Shown here: positions 33,100 through 41,557 of the stretch, piece by piece
Numbering within the stretch: position 1 is the first letter of the stretch
How the letters are laid out: each line of letters starts with the position of its first letter
Assembly: GCF_002813245.1 (NCBI RefSeq)
Contig: NZ_PHUF01000006.1
Span: 62,001 to 126,000 of the forward strand
Origin: Novosphingobium kunmingense
GTDB taxonomy: Bacteria; Pseudomonadota; Alphaproteobacteria; Sphingomonadales; Sphingomonadaceae
Length of the DNA stretch: 64,000 nt
Direction of reading: 5' to 3'
Translations under genes and position numbers: made by a program
The notes under the pieces: generated by a model
The model's database searches: none
Seen by the model: only the letters and a program-made list of their open reading frames with translations
Told to the model about the DNA's origin: nothing

Positions 33100-34351
33100 T
33101 TGGGGCCGGCGCTCCGAACAGCCTGCCGCCTTCGCTGAACAGCACCAGCAGGATCGTCACCGTTGCCACACCAACCAGTGAAAAGGCCAAAGGCAACGGC
33201 GACCCGTCATACGCCTGGCCGATCAGGGCGCCCAGCCCGGCACCCAGCACCAGCCGGAAAAAGGTCTGAACCGAGGCGGCGGCCCCGGCCAGCTTGCCGA
33301 ACGGCTGCAGGGCGATCGCGGTGAAGTTGATGAACACGGTGATCAGCAGGCACATGTTCGCAGCCATCAGCACTGCAAACTGAAGCAGGGTCTCGCCGGG
33401 GCGCGAGGCCAGATAGACCTGGCAGACCGAAACCAGGAAATGGCACAGGATCGCGGCATGCCCGATCCCGCGGATGCCGAAGCGGTGGACGATGGCCGAA
33501 TTCACTACACTTGCCAACATCATCGAGCCGGCCATCACGCCGAATATCAGCGAATAGGCTGCGCCAGCCCCGAAATGTTCGCCAATCAGCTGTTGCGAGC
33601 TGTTGATAAAGCCGAAGTGCGCTCCGAAAATCAGCGCCATGCCAATCACGTAACCGATCGAACGGCGATTTGTCAGCACGATGCGAACATTACCCAGCAG
33701 TTCACCGAAGCTATGAGCCTGGCGTTTCGTTGACGGCAGCGTCTCTTCCATGCGCAAAAAATACCATGTCGAAACGCCCAGCGACAGCAACCCGATCACG
33801 ATGAAAATGGCGCGCCATCCGACCGCCGTCATGACCAGGTAACCCAGGCTGGGTGCCAAGGTCGGTACGGCCATGAACAGCATCGCGACAAAGGCCTGCA
33901 ACTTGGCCATGCCTTCGCCCTGGTAGCGGTCGCGAATGATTGCCAGCGGAAGCACGGTCAGGGCGGACGAGGCACAGCCCAGCAGCGCGCGCGCCACCAG
34001 CAGAACGGCAAAATTTGTCACGAAGGCGCAAAGCAGATTGATGAGGGCGAAGGCGCCCATGCAGGCAAGCAGCACCGGCCTTCGCCCCAATCGGTCTGAA
34101 ATCGTGCCAGGTACCAGCGAAAACAGGCCGGAACTGATCAGGAATGCGCCGATCACCCATTGCCGGTGGTTCGCCCCGGTTTCGCCCAGATCGGACGCGA
34201 TAACCCCAAGGGCTGGAAGCAGTGTTGTGAAACCTAGCGATTGCAGTGCCTGAATCATCGCCATCATCGCGATAAATTCGCCCCTACCGATGGACCGTGC
34301 GGGCGAGGGCGACAGAATGCCGCCCAGGTTTGGGGATTGAGTTTCGGTCAC
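33089..34351 (-). CDS. MFS transporter (Bcr/CflA-like, 12-TM)
   Basis: 420 residues with about twelve hydrophobic segments. DRLGRRPVLLACMGAFALIN is the loop 2-3 motif, and VARALLGCASSALTVLPLAI the conserved TM4 region of the DHA1 multidrug/aromatic efflux or uptake group. The start is a GTG at 34351. Lies between the CoA-transferase and the IclR gene, so it could move the pathway substrate or excrete toxic intermediates. The direction of transport is not deducible. Confidence 0.85.
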   Translation of the reverse strand: MTETQSPNLGGILSPSPARSIGRGEFIAMMAMIQALQSLGFTTLLPALGVIASDLGETGANHRQWVIGAFLISSGLFSLVPGTISDRLGRRPVLLACMGAFALINLLCAFVTNFAVLLVARALLGCASSALTVLPLAIIRDRYQGEGMAKLQAFVAMLFMAVPTLAPSLGYLVMTAVGWRAIFIVIGLLSLGVSTWYFLRMEETLPSTKRQAHSFGELLGNVRIVLTNRRSIGYVIGMALIFGAHFGFINSSQQLIGEHFGAGAAYSLIFGVMAGSMMLASVVNSAIVHRFGIRGIGHAAILCHFLVSVCQVYLASRPGETLLQFAVLMAANMCLLITVFINFTAIALQPFGKLAGAAASVQTFFRLVLGAGLGALIGQAYDGSPLPLAFSLVGVATVTILLVLFSEGGRLFGAPAPTQA

Positions 34352-34395
34352 AATGGTATCGGGAACCCGTCAGAAACTGTCCAAGTATGACTAGG

Positions 34396-35247
34396 CTATC
34401 CGGACCAGCCGATTGCACGGCTCGCCTCGATCGCCGCCGCGCGAATCCGCTCGATTCTGGGCTTCGTGTAGAAATTCTTGTCCTGAACGCGCGAGAGTAT
34501 GCTCATCGTCGCGACCAGCTTGTTATCGGGATCGAATACCGGCACGCTCACCGCCGACAGTCCGGGAACAACCGTACCCAGCGTGCTCGCGTAACCCATT
34601 TCGCGCGCCTTCACTGTCTGTACTTCCAGTTCCTTGTCGTCAATCACCAGTCCCCCTGCCCGCTCTGAATCAATGATCGGCTGGGTCAGCACTCGCTGAC
34701 AATGGGTCAGAAAAAGGATTCCGGTAGAAGAAGCCTGAACCGGCAACACCGAACCAACATGCAAGCTGGTGAACAGGGGGATCCCGCCGTCGATCCAGCG
34801 GATGACGGTTGGCCCATAATTGCCCCAGACCGAGAGCAGGCCGGTCGTCTGCAGCTCCTCCAAGACCGAAGCGAGATGGTTCCCGGCAATTTGCACCGGA
34901 TCGACCCGCGCCAGCGCGGCCACGCCGAGGCGAACCGCAAAGGCACCCAGCGCATAGCGGCTGCTCTGGGCATTCTGCTCGACGACGCCGGTATTGACGA
35001 ACGCCAGCAGGTAGCGATGCGTCTGGCTGCGTGACAGGCCCGATTTCTCGGCAACCTCGCGAAGATGGGCGCCGTCCTTGCCGCAATCCATCAACGCCTT
35101 GAGGACGCGAACACCGATTTCGACGGACTGGATGGCCTTGCGCGGCTGCTCATTCGACGAACCGTTGTTGGGAGTTCCCGATGCCGGGTCCTCTTGGTCA
35201 TCGTCTTCGCCCCGGGAGATGCCTTGATTGTCAACAACTGTGTTCAC
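34396..35247 (-). CDS. IclR-family transcriptional regulator
   Basis: 283 residues. After a ~40-residue low-complexity, acidic N-terminus comes the winged helix (SVEIGVRVLKALMDC, then LREVAEKSGLSRSQTHRYLLAF), and a GAF-like effector domain containing ASSTGILFLTH and GLSAVSVPVFDPD. IclR proteins commonly control aromatic catabolism and bind palindromic operators. The gene lies beside one copy of the shared operator motif, and similar motifs occur before other operons, so it is the best candidate to control the window's catabolic units and itself. GTG start with GAGGGG upstream. The effector is unknown. Confidence 0.88.
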   Translation of the reverse strand: MNTVVDNQGISRGEDDDQEDPASGTPNNGSSNEQPRKAIQSVEIGVRVLKALMDCGKDGAHLREVAEKSGLSRSQTHRYLLAFVNTGVVEQNAQSSRYALGAFAVRLGVAALARVDPVQIAGNHLASVLEELQTTGLLSVWGNYGPTVIRWIDGGIPLFTSLHVGSVLPVQASSTGILFLTHCQRVLTQPIIDSERAGGLVIDDKELEVQTVKAREMGYASTLGTVVPGLSAVSVPVFDPDNKLVATMSILSRVQDKNFYTKPRIERIRAAAIEASRAIGWSG

Positions 35248-35290
35248 GGATTAACCCCTCTCGCGCAATCATGCAAGATTCATGTTCGAC

Positions 35291-35321
35291 TTGCACTATG
35301 GGAAAGATGTTGCACATTGTC
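35291..35321. promoter_or_regulatory. Operator-like region between IclR regulator and desaturase genes
   Basis: Two TTGCAC half-sites spaced 20 bases (35291 and 35311). The second is within GTTGCACATTGTC, the exact reverse complement of GACAATGTGCAAC at 30237-30249. The reverse strand also has TTGGAC before the 13-mer, like a -35 element for the IclR gene. Autoregulation by the IclR protein is the simplest reading. Confidence 0.55.
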
Positions 35322-35436
35322 CAATGTATCGTGTATGCGCGTTCCAATTGACCGCGTGGCTCAGCATACTGTGCCCGTTAGGCCGGACGTCACCCTGTCG
35401 TGACACAGAGATGCCGGAGAGGAAGGACGTTTGACA

Positions 35437-36366
35437 ATGGCGGCAACGACGTTTCCCACATCGACCGACGAGCATTTCGAACGGTTGCGGCAGGCGCCCG
35501 TCCTGGCGCTGCCGACGGCGCTGTTGTTCGTTGTTTCCATGGCGGGAATCGCCACGACCTGGTATCTTGCGCTGAACGCGATGATCCCGCTGTGGGTGGG
35601 TGCGATCGCCAACGGCGTCATCACCTATCTGCTGTTCAGCGTCATCCACGATGCTTCGCACAAGTCGTTGTCGAGCGTGGGCTGGATCAACGAATCGATC
35701 GGCGCGATCGGCCTGTTCTTCCTCTTCCCCTATGCCCCGATGGTGCTGCTGCGCTGGGTCCACAACAAGCACCACACCCATACCAACGGCCCCAAGGATC
35801 CCGACCGGTTCGAACACGAATCGCCGCTTTGGCAAGTGCCGTTCCGCTGGACGTTCTTTGACGGCGCCTACATCTGGTATTTCGTCAAGTACGGCCAGAA
35901 CGTGCGCAAGAAGCATGGCACCGAACTGGTTGTGTTCTATTCGTTCCTGATGCTTCTGTTCGTCGCCGCGCTCTACTTCGGGTTCGGGTGGCAACTGTTC
36001 ATGCTGTGGTTCGTGCCGTCGCGGATCACGCTGTTCATCATCGCGATCGTCTTCGTGATCCTGCCGCACCATCCCGCGATCATCGCGCAGGAAGAAGATC
36101 CCTACATGGCGACTACCATGCGGTTCGGCTGGGAATGGCTGCTGAACCCGCTGCTGGTCTATCAGAACTACCACCTGATCCATCATCTCTGGCCGGAAAT
36201 CCCGTTCTACCGGATGCACAAGGCCTATTACCTCAAATACGACGAAATCAACCAGCAGCGCATCCCGCGCCAGAAGGCGTTTGGCTTGAAGCCCGAGAAC
36301 TATGACGAACACTTCGCGGTTCGGCGGGAACTCGACCAGGCCCAGGGCAAGGCTTTGCCTGCTTGA
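35437..36366 (+). CDS. Membrane fatty-acid desaturase-like (histidine-box) protein
   Basis: 309 residues with four or more hydrophobic segments and three His boxes: HDASH, HNKHHTHT and HLIHH, the di-iron ligands of membrane desaturases, hydroxylases and beta-carotene ketolase/hydroxylases. YQNYHLIHHLWPEIPFYRMH is typical of this group. It would introduce a double bond or hydroxyl into a hydrophobic substrate using O2. AAGGA is 9 bases before the ATG at 35437. A hairpin follows. With the adjacent FMN monooxygenase it may begin an oxidation route whose substrate I cannot name. Confidence 0.8.
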   Translation: MAATTFPTSTDEHFERLRQAPVLALPTALLFVVSMAGIATTWYLALNAMIPLWVGAIANGVITYLLFSVIHDASHKSLSSVGWINESIGAIGLFFLFPYAPMVLLRWVHNKHHTHTNGPKDPDRFEHESPLWQVPFRWTFFDGAYIWYFVKYGQNVRKKHGTELVVFYSFLMLLFVAALYFGFGWQLFMLWFVPSRITLFIIAIVFVILPHHPAIIAQEEDPYMATTMRFGWEWLLNPLLVYQNYHLIHHLWPEIPFYRMHKAYYLKYDEINQQRIPRQKAFGLKPENYDEHFAVRRELDQAQGKALPA

Positions 36367-36374
36367 AGAAGCTC

Positions 36375-36402
36375 CAGCCGGGCCATCCAAACGGCCCGGC
36401 TG
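36375..36402 (+). terminator. Hairpin after the desaturase gene
   Basis: CAGCCGGGCC and GGCCCGGCTG form a perfect 10-bp stem with an 8-base loop, right after the desaturase stop. No T-run. Likely ends or attenuates the transcript before the monooxygenase gene. Confidence 0.6.
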
Positions 36403-36423
36403 AGTCGCAAGATCGGGGTGCCG

Positions 36424-37743
36424 ATGGCCAAACAACTCCACCTTGGCGCGTTCATGCGCCCGGTCAGCATCCACACCGGGGCCTGGCGCTATCCAGGTGC
36501 GATCCGCGACGCGAATTTCAGCCTAGCCGCGATCCAGCGCTTCATCCGCAGCCTTGAAGCCGCCAAGTTCGATTACTTCTTCATGGCCGATCACCTTGGT
36601 GTGCTGAACCTGCCGCGCCATGCCTTGATGCGCAGCCATACTGTGACCTCGTTCGAACCGTTCACGCTGCTATCCGCGCTGGCCGGGGTGACTTCGCGGA
36701 TCGGCCTCGTCGCGACCGCCTCGACCACCTACGACGAGCCGTTCCACGTCGCGCGTCGGTTCGCCTCGCTCGATCACATCAGCGGTGGGCGCGCGGGGTG
36801 GAACGTGGTGACGACATCCAACCCGGACAGCAGCCGCAATTTCGGACTCGACACACAGCCCGACCACGCCGCGCGCTATCATCGCGCGCGGGAGTTTTAC
36901 GATGTGGTGAGCGGGTTGTGGGACAGCTTTGCCGACGACGCCTTCGGGATGGACCCGGACTCGGGCATCTATTTCGATCCCGACCGGATGCACACGCTGA
37001 ACCACAAGGGTGAGCATTTCTCGGTCAGCGGCCCGCTCAACATTGCCCGTCCCGTGCAGGGCTGTCCGGTGATTTTCCAGGCCGGCGCCTCGGACCCGGG
37101 CCGCCAGTTGGCCGCCGAAACCGCCGAGGCGGTCTTTGCGGCGGAATCGACCCTGGAGGGCAGCAAAGCCTATTATGCCGACGTCAAGGCGCGCGCGACA
37201 GCGGTCGGGCGCAATCCCGACCACATCAAGATCATGCCGGCCGTCTTCCTGGTGGTTGGGGATACCGTCGAGGAAGCCCGCGCAAAGCGGGCGAAGCTCG
37301 ACAGCCTGGTCCACTACGACAGCGGCATCCATTCGCTGTCGGGCATGCTCGGCCACGACGTATCGGGCTTCGATCCCGATGGGCCCTTGCCGGAAATCCC
37401 CGAATCCAATGCCAGCAAGAGCTCGCGCCGGTTCATGATCGAACTTGCCCGGGCGGAGAACCTGACAATCCGCCAACTTGCCGCCAAGGCCGGCAGCTAT
37501 GGCGGGCTGGCCTTTGTCGGCACCGCCAGGACCATCACCGACGAGATGCAGCACTGGCTCGAACAGGGCGCCTGCGACGGCTTCACCACGATGTTCCCCT
37601 ATGTGCCCGAAGGCCTGGAAGACTTCACCAGCAAGGTCGTACCCGAATTGCAGGCCCGCGGTCTGTTCCGCTCCGAATACGAAGGCGAAACGCTGCGCGA
37701 TCATCTGGGCCTGCCGCGCCCGGACAACCGCTTCTTCGCCTGA
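36424..37743 (+). CDS. LLM-class FMN-dependent monooxygenase (NtaA/SnaA/DszA family)
   Basis: 439 residues. HLGAFMRPVSIHTGAWRYPG near the N-terminus, DHISGGRAGWNVVTTSNPD and VIFQAGASDPGRQLAAETAE are landmarks of the nitrilotriacetate/dibenzothiophene-sulfone monooxygenase group, which need FMNH2 from a separate reductase. Expected action is oxidative cleavage or hydroxylation of a substrate near heteroatoms (N or S). No flavin reductase gene is adjacent. It is followed after 4 bases by a ketopantoate-reductase-like gene, so the two are co-transcribed. Confidence 0.87.
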   Translation: MAKQLHLGAFMRPVSIHTGAWRYPGAIRDANFSLAAIQRFIRSLEAAKFDYFFMADHLGVLNLPRHALMRSHTVTSFEPFTLLSALAGVTSRIGLVATASTTYDEPFHVARRFASLDHISGGRAGWNVVTTSNPDSSRNFGLDTQPDHAARYHRAREFYDVVSGLWDSFADDAFGMDPDSGIYFDPDRMHTLNHKGEHFSVSGPLNIARPVQGCPVIFQAGASDPGRQLAAETAEAVFAAESTLEGSKAYYADVKARATAVGRNPDHIKIMPAVFLVVGDTVEEARAKRAKLDSLVHYDSGIHSLSGMLGHDVSGFDPDGPLPEIPESNASKSSRRFMIELARAENLTIRQLAAKAGSYGGLAFVGTARTITDEMQHWLEQGACDGFTTMFPYVPEGLEDFTSKVVPELQARGLFRSEYEGETLRDHLGLPRPDNRFFA

Positions 37744-37747
37744 CGGG

Positions 37748-38680
37748 ATGAGCCGGCTCGCCATCGTCGGTGCCGGGGCGATCGGCAGCTTTCTGGGCGC
37801 GCGACTGCACGAGGCTGGGCATGAAGTCTTGCTGATCGCAAGGGGCACGCGGCTCGAGGCTTTGGGAGGCGCGGGTGTGCTGCTCTCCGAAGGCGGCACC
37901 GAGCGGCAAGTGCGTGTGCCGGTTTCCGCCGCTTGCGATCCTGCCGTTCCGCCGGATCACGTCATCCTGGCGACCAAGACGTTCCAGCTAGAATCGGCGC
38001 TCGCCCTGCTCGAACCGCTCCGCGAAAACCGTTTCACGCTGCTGACGGTGCAGAACGGGGTCGAAGCGCCCGGCATCGCCCAGGCCGCCCTGCCCCGCGC
38101 CGTTGTCCTGGGCGCACGGATGCACGGCTTCTTCGAACTTGACGGGGGGATCGTGCGCCACACCGGCGTTCCCGCCACGCTGCTGGCCGGCCCGGTCGCC
38201 GATCGCCCGACCGACCCGGCTGCCGAACAGGCTGCGGCAAGCCTTGCGGCCGACCTTGAGGGCGCTGGGGTCCCGACCACGCTGGTGGACGACGTGCGCC
38301 CGGCGCTGTGGGACAAGTTCCTGATGGCCGCAACGATCGGCGGGGTGGCCCCGGCGTTCGGCCTGAAGGTCGGTCAGATGCTGGGCCACCCCCAGGCCAG
38401 CGCAATGCTGCGCGTGGCGATGGAAGAGGTAGCCGGGATCGCAGCGGTACTGGGCATCGCGCTGCCGCCCGGCTGCATCGCCGAAAAGCTGGACTTCATC
38501 GGTCGCTTTCCGCCCGATGTCACCAGTTCGCTGCAACGCGATCTCGAAGCTGCGCGCCCGTCTGAATATGCCCAGCTTACCGGCGCAATCCCCCGGTTCG
38601 GTCAGCGGGCAGGCCTGCCCACCCCGGCAACGGATGCCATAATCGCGATGCTGCACGCACGGGGATTGATGCTGTCCTGA
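37748..38680 (+). CDS. Ketopantoate reductase-like (ApbA/PanE) protein
   Basis: 310 residues. MSRLAIVGAGAIGSFLGARL is the NADP-binding Rossmann start; LWDKFLMAATIGGVAPAFGL is the C-terminal helical domain signature. The family reduces 2-keto acids such as ketopantoate, but many members in catabolic clusters have other keto-acid substrates. Start at the ATG at 37748, four bases past the monooxygenase stop. The window contains a second family member (40519-41532); two copies beside aromatic genes suggest a catabolic rather than a biosynthetic job. Confidence 0.85.
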   Translation: MSRLAIVGAGAIGSFLGARLHEAGHEVLLIARGTRLEALGGAGVLLSEGGTERQVRVPVSAACDPAVPPDHVILATKTFQLESALALLEPLRENRFTLLTVQNGVEAPGIAQAALPRAVVLGARMHGFFELDGGIVRHTGVPATLLAGPVADRPTDPAAEQAAASLAADLEGAGVPTTLVDDVRPALWDKFLMAATIGGVAPAFGLKVGQMLGHPQASAMLRVAMEEVAGIAAVLGIALPPGCIAEKLDFIGRFPPDVTSSLQRDLEAARPSEYAQLTGAIPRFGQRAGLPTPATDAIIAMLHARGLMLS

Positions 38681-39100
38681 TCAGACGGCGGCGGCAGCTT
38701 CCCTGTTCACCGCGCGCGAAGCCAGCCAGGCACCGCCAAAGATCGCGAAATGCCCAGCCAGAGTTGTCAGGCCGACCCACAAGGCCTCGCCGTGCCAGCC
38801 AACGCTGTAGATATCCCATACCGCTCCGACCGCTTCGGTCAGGACGATCACCGGTATCAGCGCCCGGTAGCGCAGTGGATTGCGCGCGCCCCACAGCGCG
38901 ACTGCGCCGATCGCCGCAAGCTGGATGCCGACGATCAGCCAGGCATCGAGCAGCAGGCCGAACACCGGCCTCCCCTGCCCCAGCCCGATGCCGGGGTAGA
39001 TCAGCGGCAGGGCCCCGGCATAGACCGGCGGCCAGAGCAGCACGAGATTGCAGAGATACCAGAGCCCCACGGCTAACAGGAATGTGCGCAGCGTCTTCAT
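38681..39100 (-). CDS. Small membrane protein, possibly BphX-like
   Basis: 139 residues with about four transmembrane helices (LLAVGLWYLCNLVLLWPPV, VFGLLLDAWLIVGIQLAAIG, LIPVIVLTEAVGAVWDIYS, HFAIFGGAWLASRAV). The spacing and the LLDAWLIVGIQL segment resemble my memory of the BphX-like family found in biphenyl and phenol operons, but this is tentative. The stop codon abuts that of the convergent ketopantoate-reductase-like gene. Function unknown. Confidence 0.6.
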   Translation of the reverse strand: MKTLRTFLLAVGLWYLCNLVLLWPPVYAGALPLIYPGIGLGQGRPVFGLLLDAWLIVGIQLAAIGAVALWGARNPLRYRALIPVIVLTEAVGAVWDIYSVGWHGEALWVGLTTLAGHFAIFGGAWLASRAVNREAAAAV

Positions 39101-39109
39101 GGTAGTCGC

Positions 39110-39394
39110 TCAGGCAATCGCGAAGATGTCCGAGGTGGTGCTGGCGATGCGCGCATCCTTGTGCGGCGCGTAATCGGGATCGTTCATGAAGGCGTCGATC
39201 GCCTCCATCGAAGGGAACTCGATCACGACGACATAGTCCGGCTCGGTTCCTTCGCCCTCGTAACGAACAAACTGGTTCGAGCGGCAGATCATTGTCCCGC
39301 CGTGCCGTCCGACCAGCGCCGGAACCGCGGCCATGTAGCCGGCCACCCAGGCTTCGTCGTGCGACTTGATCAATCCGATGAAATAGGCAGCCAT
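39110..39394 (-). CDS. DUF1330-family small protein
   Basis: 94 residues: MAAYFIGLIKSHDEAWVAGY, VPALVGRHGGTMICRSNQ and PDYVVVIEFPSMEAIDAFMN are DUF1330 (dimeric alpha/beta barrel) patterns. Function is unknown for the family; members near catabolic genes may be minor oxygenase- or isomerase-like enzymes. The start at 39394 has AAAAGG in front; a longer in-frame upstream extension overlaps the next gene. Same strand and close spacing to its neighbours. Confidence 0.85.
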   Translation of the reverse strand: MAAYFIGLIKSHDEAWVAGYMAAVPALVGRHGGTMICRSNQFVRYEGEGTEPDYVVVIEFPSMEAIDAFMNDPDYAPHKDARIASTTSDIFAIA

Positions 39395-39437
39395 CACCCT
39401 GTTTCCTTTTGTCAGGCCGGGATCGCCAGCGTTCCGG

Positions 39438-40505
39438 TTAGAGCCCCAGCAAAGTGGTGCGGACAGCATCCGCAAACTCGACGGTGGTCCCGTTGCCGCC
39501 AAGATCGGGAGTCTTGGCAATATCGGGAGCAGTGAGCGCCGTTTCGAGCGCGCGCATCACCAGCGCCGCGGCTTCGGTCTCACCCAAGTGTTCCAGCATC
39601 ATCGCGCCTGACCAGATTTGGCCGATCGGATTGGCGATGCCCTGTCCGGCGATGTCCGGGGCAGACCCGTGGACCGGCTCGAACATCGAGGGAAACCGCC
39701 GTTCCGGGTTGAGGTTGGCGGAAGGTGCCACGGCGATGGTGCCGGTGATGCCCGGGCCGAGATCGGAGAGAATATCGCCGAACAGGTTAGAACCAACCAC
39801 CACATCGAAGCGTTCAGGCGACATGACGAAGCGCGCCGCGAGGATATCGACGTGATACTGATCGGCGGCAACATCGGGATATTCCGCGCCAATCGCGGCG
39901 AAACGTTCGTCCCAGAACGGCATCGAATGATAGAGGCCGTTCGACTTGGTGGCGGATGTCACATGCTTGCGGCCAAGTCGACGCGCGAAATCGAAGGCAT
40001 AGCGCAGGATCCGGTCGGTGCCGCGGCGGGTGAAGATCGCCTGCTGGACCACGATTTCATCCTCGCCGGTCCCGGTCCGGCCGCCGACCTGCGAATATTC
40101 GCCTTCGGAGTTCTCGCGCACCACCCAGAAATCGATGTCGCCGGGGGCTTTGTCGCGCAGGGGCGAAGCGATCCCCGGTAGCAGCCGCACCGGACGCAGA
40201 TTAACATATTGCTCGAACTCACGCCGGATCGGCAGCAACAGACCCCAAAGCGAAATATGGTCCGGAACGCCCGGATAACCGACCGCCCCCAGAAACACCG
40301 CCTCATGATCCCGCAACTGGTCAAGGCCGTCATCGGGCATCATCTTGCCGGTCTCGAGGTAAGTCTGGCAGCTCCAGTCGAAATGCCGGAAATCGAGCGC
40401 GAAACCGCATTTGTCAGCCACGGCGGCAAGGACGCCGATCGCCGCCGGCACCACCTCGCGACCGATCCCGTCGCCCGGGATGCTGGCGATCGAATAGCGC
40501 TTCAC
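39438..40505 (-). CDS. Isocitrate/isopropylmalate dehydrogenase-family protein (tartrate/D-malate dehydrogenase-like)
   Basis: 355 residues. YSIASIPGDGIGREVVPAA, FEPVHGSAPDIAGQGIANPI and the SATKSNGLYHSMPFWDERF region are typical of the beta-decarboxylating family; the length and pattern fit TtuC/DmlA-type enzymes. Expected reaction: NAD-dependent oxidation and decarboxylation of a 2-hydroxyacid such as tartrate, D-malate or a 3-substituted malate. It lies between the DUF1330 gene and a ketopantoate-reductase-like gene on one strand. Which 2-hydroxyacid it uses is unclear. Confidence 0.85.
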   Translation of the reverse strand: MKRYSIASIPGDGIGREVVPAAIGVLAAVADKCGFALDFRHFDWSCQTYLETGKMMPDDGLDQLRDHEAVFLGAVGYPGVPDHISLWGLLLPIRREFEQYVNLRPVRLLPGIASPLRDKAPGDIDFWVVRENSEGEYSQVGGRTGTGEDEIVVQQAIFTRRGTDRILRYAFDFARRLGRKHVTSATKSNGLYHSMPFWDERFAAIGAEYPDVAADQYHVDILAARFVMSPERFDVVVGSNLFGDILSDLGPGITGTIAVAPSANLNPERRFPSMFEPVHGSAPDIAGQGIANPIGQIWSGAMMLEHLGETEAAALVMRALETALTAPDIAKTPDLGGNGTTVEFADAVRTTLLGL

Positions 40506-40518
40506 GCCAAGGCCCCGG

Positions 40519-41532
40519 TCACAGGTAGGTGTTCAGGGTCTTGAGCACGCGATAGGCACCCAGAAAGGTCGGCGCGGAAACCTGAAGCCGTTCCGCTGCG
40601 GCGGCGAGCGGGCCGAGGACCTCGTCGACTTCCATCCGTCGGCCCGCCACCAGGTCGTCATGCATCGAAGTGCGGACCGGGCGGTTTTCCGGTTTGAACC
40701 GGGTGCCCATGGCCATAACCCCCGCAACGGCTTCCTCAAAGCCTTCACGTTCGATCTCGACCAACCGGGATACCGGCGCGAAGTAATTTTGCGGTTGGTA
40801 GCCAAGCGCCTTGTAGATCGCCAGCAGATCCTTGACGACATGGACGTAGTGTTCGGCGCCTTCGCGAACCGCCACGCCATCCACGAAATCCAGCTTTGGA
40901 ATCGCACCCAATGTGCTCGCGCTCCACGAGGAGGCGCTGCCGACCTGGACCACTTTTTCCCAATGGACATGAACGATGTCGAAGGTCGAGCGCGAACCCA
41001 TGCCCGCCTTGTCGAGCGCTTCGGCCATGATCCGCGTACGCTCGCTCTCCCCGCCTTCCAGCTCGCCGAAATAGGCGGTGACCGGAACCGCCATGTGATT
41101 GAGCGCCTTGCCCGGCTCGAGCAGGGTCGCTCCGTCCATGATCGAGCCGCCGATCACCTTGTCCTTGCCGAACGCAGCCTGGAGCTTGTCTTCCTTGCCC
41201 ACGCCGTTCTGCAAGGTCAGCGCGCAAGCGGTGCGATCGACCAGCACCTGCGCATCGGCCAGCGCCTGATCGGTGCCTTTGGCCTTGGTCAGCAGGATGT
41301 AATAGTCGATGTCGCCTTCAACCTCTTCGGGTGTCTCCACCGCGAAGAGGTTGTCGCGCTGCACGAACTGGGCGCGCACCCCGGAAATCTGCAGGCCATC
41401 CTGGCGGATCGCCTCGACATGGGGCTTGCGCGCGATCAGCGTTACCTTGTGGCCGCCGCGCGCCAGGAATCCGCCGATGACCGAGCCCAGCCCGCCGGCG
41501 CCGTGGAAACAGAAATGCAATTGCTTGGACAT
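40519..41532 (-). CDS. Ketopantoate reductase-like (ApbA/PanE) protein, second copy
   Basis: 337 residues. HFCFHGAGGLGSVIGGFLAR is the Rossmann start; EKVVQVGSASSWSASTLGA and PAVSRLVEIEREGFEE-like C-terminal helices follow. It is much diverged from the 37748 copy. Start set at the ATG at 41532 (MSKQLHF), since the longer frame overlaps the aldolase gene. It follows the DHDPS-family aldolase, so a keto acid released by that aldolase could be its substrate; this is inference. Confidence 0.8.
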   Translation of the reverse strand: MSKQLHFCFHGAGGLGSVIGGFLARGGHKVTLIARKPHVEAIRQDGLQISGVRAQFVQRDNLFAVETPEEVEGDIDYYILLTKAKGTDQALADAQVLVDRTACALTLQNGVGKEDKLQAAFGKDKVIGGSIMDGATLLEPGKALNHMAVPVTAYFGELEGGESERTRIMAEALDKAGMGSRSTFDIVHVHWEKVVQVGSASSWSASTLGAIPKLDFVDGVAVREGAEHYVHVVKDLLAIYKALGYQPQNYFAPVSRLVEIEREGFEEAVAGVMAMGTRFKPENRPVRTSMHDDLVAGRRMEVDEVLGPLAAAAERLQVSAPTFLGAYRVLKTLNTYL

Positions 41533-41557
41533 GCTCTGGGATTCCCGTTCGTTCGGT